NCBI GenBank assembly: GCA_005888925.1
Contig: VBCP01000220.1
Span: 1 to 7,374 of the forward strand
DNA: 7,374 nucleotides
Source: Betaproteobacteria bacterium
Lineage (GTDB): Bacteria; Pseudomonadota; Gammaproteobacteria; Burkholderiales; SG8-39
Reading direction: 5' to 3'
In this document: positions 5,386 to 7,374 of the stretch, piece by piece
Numbering within the stretch: the first letter of the stretch is position 1
Layout of the letters: the number at the start of each line of letters is the position of its first letter
The notes under the pieces: model-generated
The model's database searches: none
Seen by the model: the letters and a program-made list of their open reading frames with translations, nothing else
What the model was told of the DNA's origin: nothing
Position numbers and translations under genes: made by a program

Positions 5386-7374
5386 CTTCCGTTTCGGGCG
5401 TGCTGTAGCGCTCGGCGGCGAGCATGTAGTAGACGCCCGGCAGCACGAAGAGCGTGATGACGAGCGTCGTCACCATGCCGCCCACGATCACCAGCGCGAA
5501 CGGGCGCTGCGTCTCGCTGCCGATGCCCTGCGACAGGGCCATCGGCAGCAAGCCGAACAGCGCGAGCAGCGCCGCCATCAGCACCGCGCGCAGCTTCTCC
5601 ACGCTGCCCGCGACGATCGCCGCCTCGAGCGTTGCGCCCGTGCTGCGGTGCTGCTCGATCGCGCTCACCTGCAGCAGGCCGAGCAGCGACACCTGGCCGA
5701 GGAGCGCGATGAACCCGACCACCGCGCTCACCGAGAGCGGCATGCCGCCGAGCTTGAGCGCGAACACCCCTCCCGTCAGGGCGAAGGGCGCGGTCAGCAG
5801 GATCGCGGCGGCGGCGCGGCCGGACTGGATCGCGCTATAGAGGAGCGCCAGCACCGCGGCGAGCGCCACCGGCACGATGATCTGCAGGCGCTTGATCGCG
5901 CGCTGCTGGTTCTCGAACTCCCCGCCCCAGGCGAGGTAGTAGCCGTCGGGCACCCTGACGTTCTCGCCGACGATGGCGATGGCCTCGTCGACCACCGAGC
6001 CCATGTCGCGGCCCTCGACGTTGAACTTGAGCGCGAGGTAGCGGCTGTTCGATTCGCGGTAGATGTTCGCCGCGCCGGCGAGCACGCCGATGTCGGCGAT
6101 CTGGCGCAACGGCACGCTGCCGCCGCCGGGCCGCGGCACCGCGAGCTCGCCGATGGCGAGCTCGGTCTCGCGCGACGCGACCGGCACCATGAGGCGCACC
6201 GGCACCGGGCGCTCGCCTTCCCAGAAGGTGGTGGTGACCTTGCCGGCGAGCGCGGTGCCGATGAAATCGTTGGCCGCCGCCACCGTGATGCCCGCGCGCG
6301 CCACGGCGTCGCGGTCGAGCTTGATCTGGAGCTGCGGCACGGTCGCGTCGCGGTACAGGCCGAGATCGACCACGCCGGACACCTTGGCGATCTGCTGGCG
6401 CGCGGCCTCCAGCGTGTCGCGCATCACCTTGGTGTCGAGGCCGAAGACCTTGAGCACGACCTTGCCGCGCACCCCGGCGACCGCCTCCTCGACGTTGTCC
6501 TTGATCGGCTGCGAGATGTTGTAGCGCACGCCGGGGATTTCCGTCAGCAGCTCGCGCACCTCGTCGGCCAGGCGGTCCTTGTCGTAGCCCTTGCGCCATT
6601 CGGTGCGCGGCCTCAGGCGCACGAAGGTTTCGCTCATGTTGGGGTTTTCGTTGTCGGTGCCGTCCTCGGGCCGCCCATTTTCCGAAAGCACCTGCGCCAC
6701 CTCGGGGAAGGTGAGGATGCGGCGCCGGATTTCCACGAGCATGGTCTGCGCCGCCTCCTGGGCGATGGAGGGCGGCATCTCGACGAACACCACGAAGTCG
6801 CCTTCGTCGAGCTCGGGCAGGAACTCGGTGCCCAGGCGCGTGCCCATGCCGAGCGTCAGCACGAAAAACACTGCGGCAGCGCCGAGCGCCAGCCGGCGGC
6901 GGCCGAGCGCGCGGCCGAGCCATGCGCGATAGCGCGTGCGCGTCTTCTCCACCCAGAGCGGTTCGGAGACGGCGCGGCCGCGCGCCAGGCCGAGCGCGCA
7001 CAGCGCCGGCACCAAGGTCAGCGCGAGCACCAGCGCCGAGACCAGGGCGAAGGAATAGGTGAGCGCGAGCGGCCGGAAAATCCGGCCCTCCACCTGCTCG
7101 AGCGTGAAGACGGGCACCAGCGCGGCGATGATGATCAGCATCGCGAACAGCGTCGGGCGCGCCACCTGCTCGGCGGCGCGGATGATGAGGCGCAGCACGT
7201 CGCGCCGGCGCTCGGGGCGCTCGTGCTGCACGGCGTGCATCACGCTTTCCACCAGCACCACCGCGCCGTCGACGAGTATCCCGAAGTCGATCGCGCCCAT
7301 CGAGATCAGGTTCGCCGGCATCTTCAGGATGTAGAGCCCGGTGAACGCGCCGAGCAGCGCGAGCGGGATCACCG
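5372..7374 (-). CDS. czcA: CzcA/CusA-family heavy-metal RND efflux pump, C-terminal two-thirds (N-terminus off window)
   Basis: This is an inner-membrane proton-driven metal exporter (HME-RND). The window holds 666 in-frame codons and a TAG at 5372-5374; roughly 370 residues, including TM1-2 and the first porter domains, lie beyond the right edge. The first full codon in the window is GTG at 7370-7372, an internal Val. Counting from it: the end of TM3 (IPLALLGAFTGLYIL, 2-16); TM4 with GAIDFGILVDGAVVLVES, where D29, D35 and E42 match the proton-relay acidic residues known from CzcA; TM5 (about 75-91); TM6 (about 103-127); TM7 (about 161-178); a large periplasmic region starting GTEFLPELDEGDF and containing GRPEDGTDNENPNMSE, NISQPIKDNVEEA, TTTFWEGERPVPV; then TM8-12 from WGGEFENQQRA to VLPGVYYMLA. 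The DFG...VDGAVV.VE form points to divalent-cation pumps rather than Cu/Ag CusA (which has AIAVGAMVDAA). The reading frame is intact throughout. Confidence 0.95.
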   Translation of the reverse strand, partial: VIPLALLGAFTGLYILKMPANLISMGAIDFGILVDGAVVLVESVMHAVQHERPERRRDVLRLIIRAAEQVARPTLFAMLIIIAALVPVFTLEQVEGRIFRPLALTYSFALVSALVLALTLVPALCALGLARGRAVSEPLWVEKTRTRYRAWLGRALGRRRLALGAAAVFFVLTLGMGTRLGTEFLPELDEGDFVVFVEMPPSIAQEAAQTMLVEIRRRILTFPEVAQVLSENGRPEDGTDNENPNMSETFVRLRPRTEWRKGYDKDRLADEVRELLTEIPGVRYNISQPIKDNVEEAVAGVRGKVVLKVFGLDTKVMRDTLEAARQQIAKVSGVVDLGLYRDATVPQLQIKLDRDAVARAGITVAAANDFIGTALAGKVTTTFWEGERPVPVRLMVPVASRETELAIGELAVPRPGGGSVPLRQIADIGVLAGAANIYRESNSRYLALKFNVEGRDMGSVVDEAIAIVGENVRVPDGYYLAWGGEFENQQRAIKRLQIIVPVALAAVLALLYSAIQSGRAAAAILLTAPFALTGGVFALKLGGMPLSVSAVVGFIALLGQVSLLGLLQVSAIEQHRSTGATLEAAIVAGSVEKLRAVLMAALLALFGLLPMALSQGIGSETQRPFALVIVGGMVTTLVITLFVLPGVYYMLAAERYSTPETEDEAA

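Noticed and set aside
5835..7001. Minus-strand alternative frame of 388 codons inside the first czcA
   Set aside because: Arg/Gly/Ala-rich shadow of an intact, clearly recognised pump frame.

Overview
The window is a stretch of high-G+C DNA whose genes all lie on the minus strand. It carries a heavy-metal efflux cluster of the CzcCBA/CusCBA type: tripartite HME-RND pumps that span the Gram-negative envelope. The outer-membrane factors, the lipoprotein adaptor, the strong GC bias and the sequence style suggest a proteobacterium, probably a betaproteobacterium or close relative. That taxonomic guess is inference. I see no rRNA, tRNA, CRISPR array, insertion sequence or plasmid function.

Layout in transcription order, from high to low coordinates: (1) the C-terminal two-thirds of a CzcA-type pump (5372-7374, N-terminus off the window); (2) a CzcC/TolC-type outer-membrane factor (4180-5385) whose start overlaps the pump stop by 14 bp; (3) an 86-nt gap with a small hairpin; (4) a second outer-membrane factor (2921-4093); (5) a short CzcB-type lipoprotein adaptor (1812-2924) overlapping it by 4 bp (ATGA); (6) a second CzcA-type pump gene (1-1807) starting 4 nt after the adaptor stop and running off the left edge. 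The order is A1-C1 | C2-B2-A2: the end of one efflux operon followed by a complete C-B-A set. The TM4 motif of the first pump (DFG...VDGAVV.VE) is the divalent-cation type (Zn/Co/Cd/Ni-like), not the Cu/Ag CusA type.

The most striking signal is that the second czcA is broken by a perfect 385-bp copy of its neighbour czcB. Positions 375-759 are identical to 2002-2386. The copy sits where CzcA should have the end of TM3, all of TM4 (with the proton-relay acidic residues) and the following loop. The upstream junction is in frame and lies on an 11-nt microhomology; the downstream junction shifts the frame, and translation stops at 269. Two further apparent in-frame losses of about 15-18 residues lie nearby, one in the porter domain of this czcA (near 1450) and one in the second outer-membrane factor (near 3385). 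The lesions may be real (recent template switching, pseudogene formation) or may be amplification or assembly errors. The sequence alone cannot decide, and read-level checks are given. I do not see a novel biological system beyond this rearranged metal-efflux locus.
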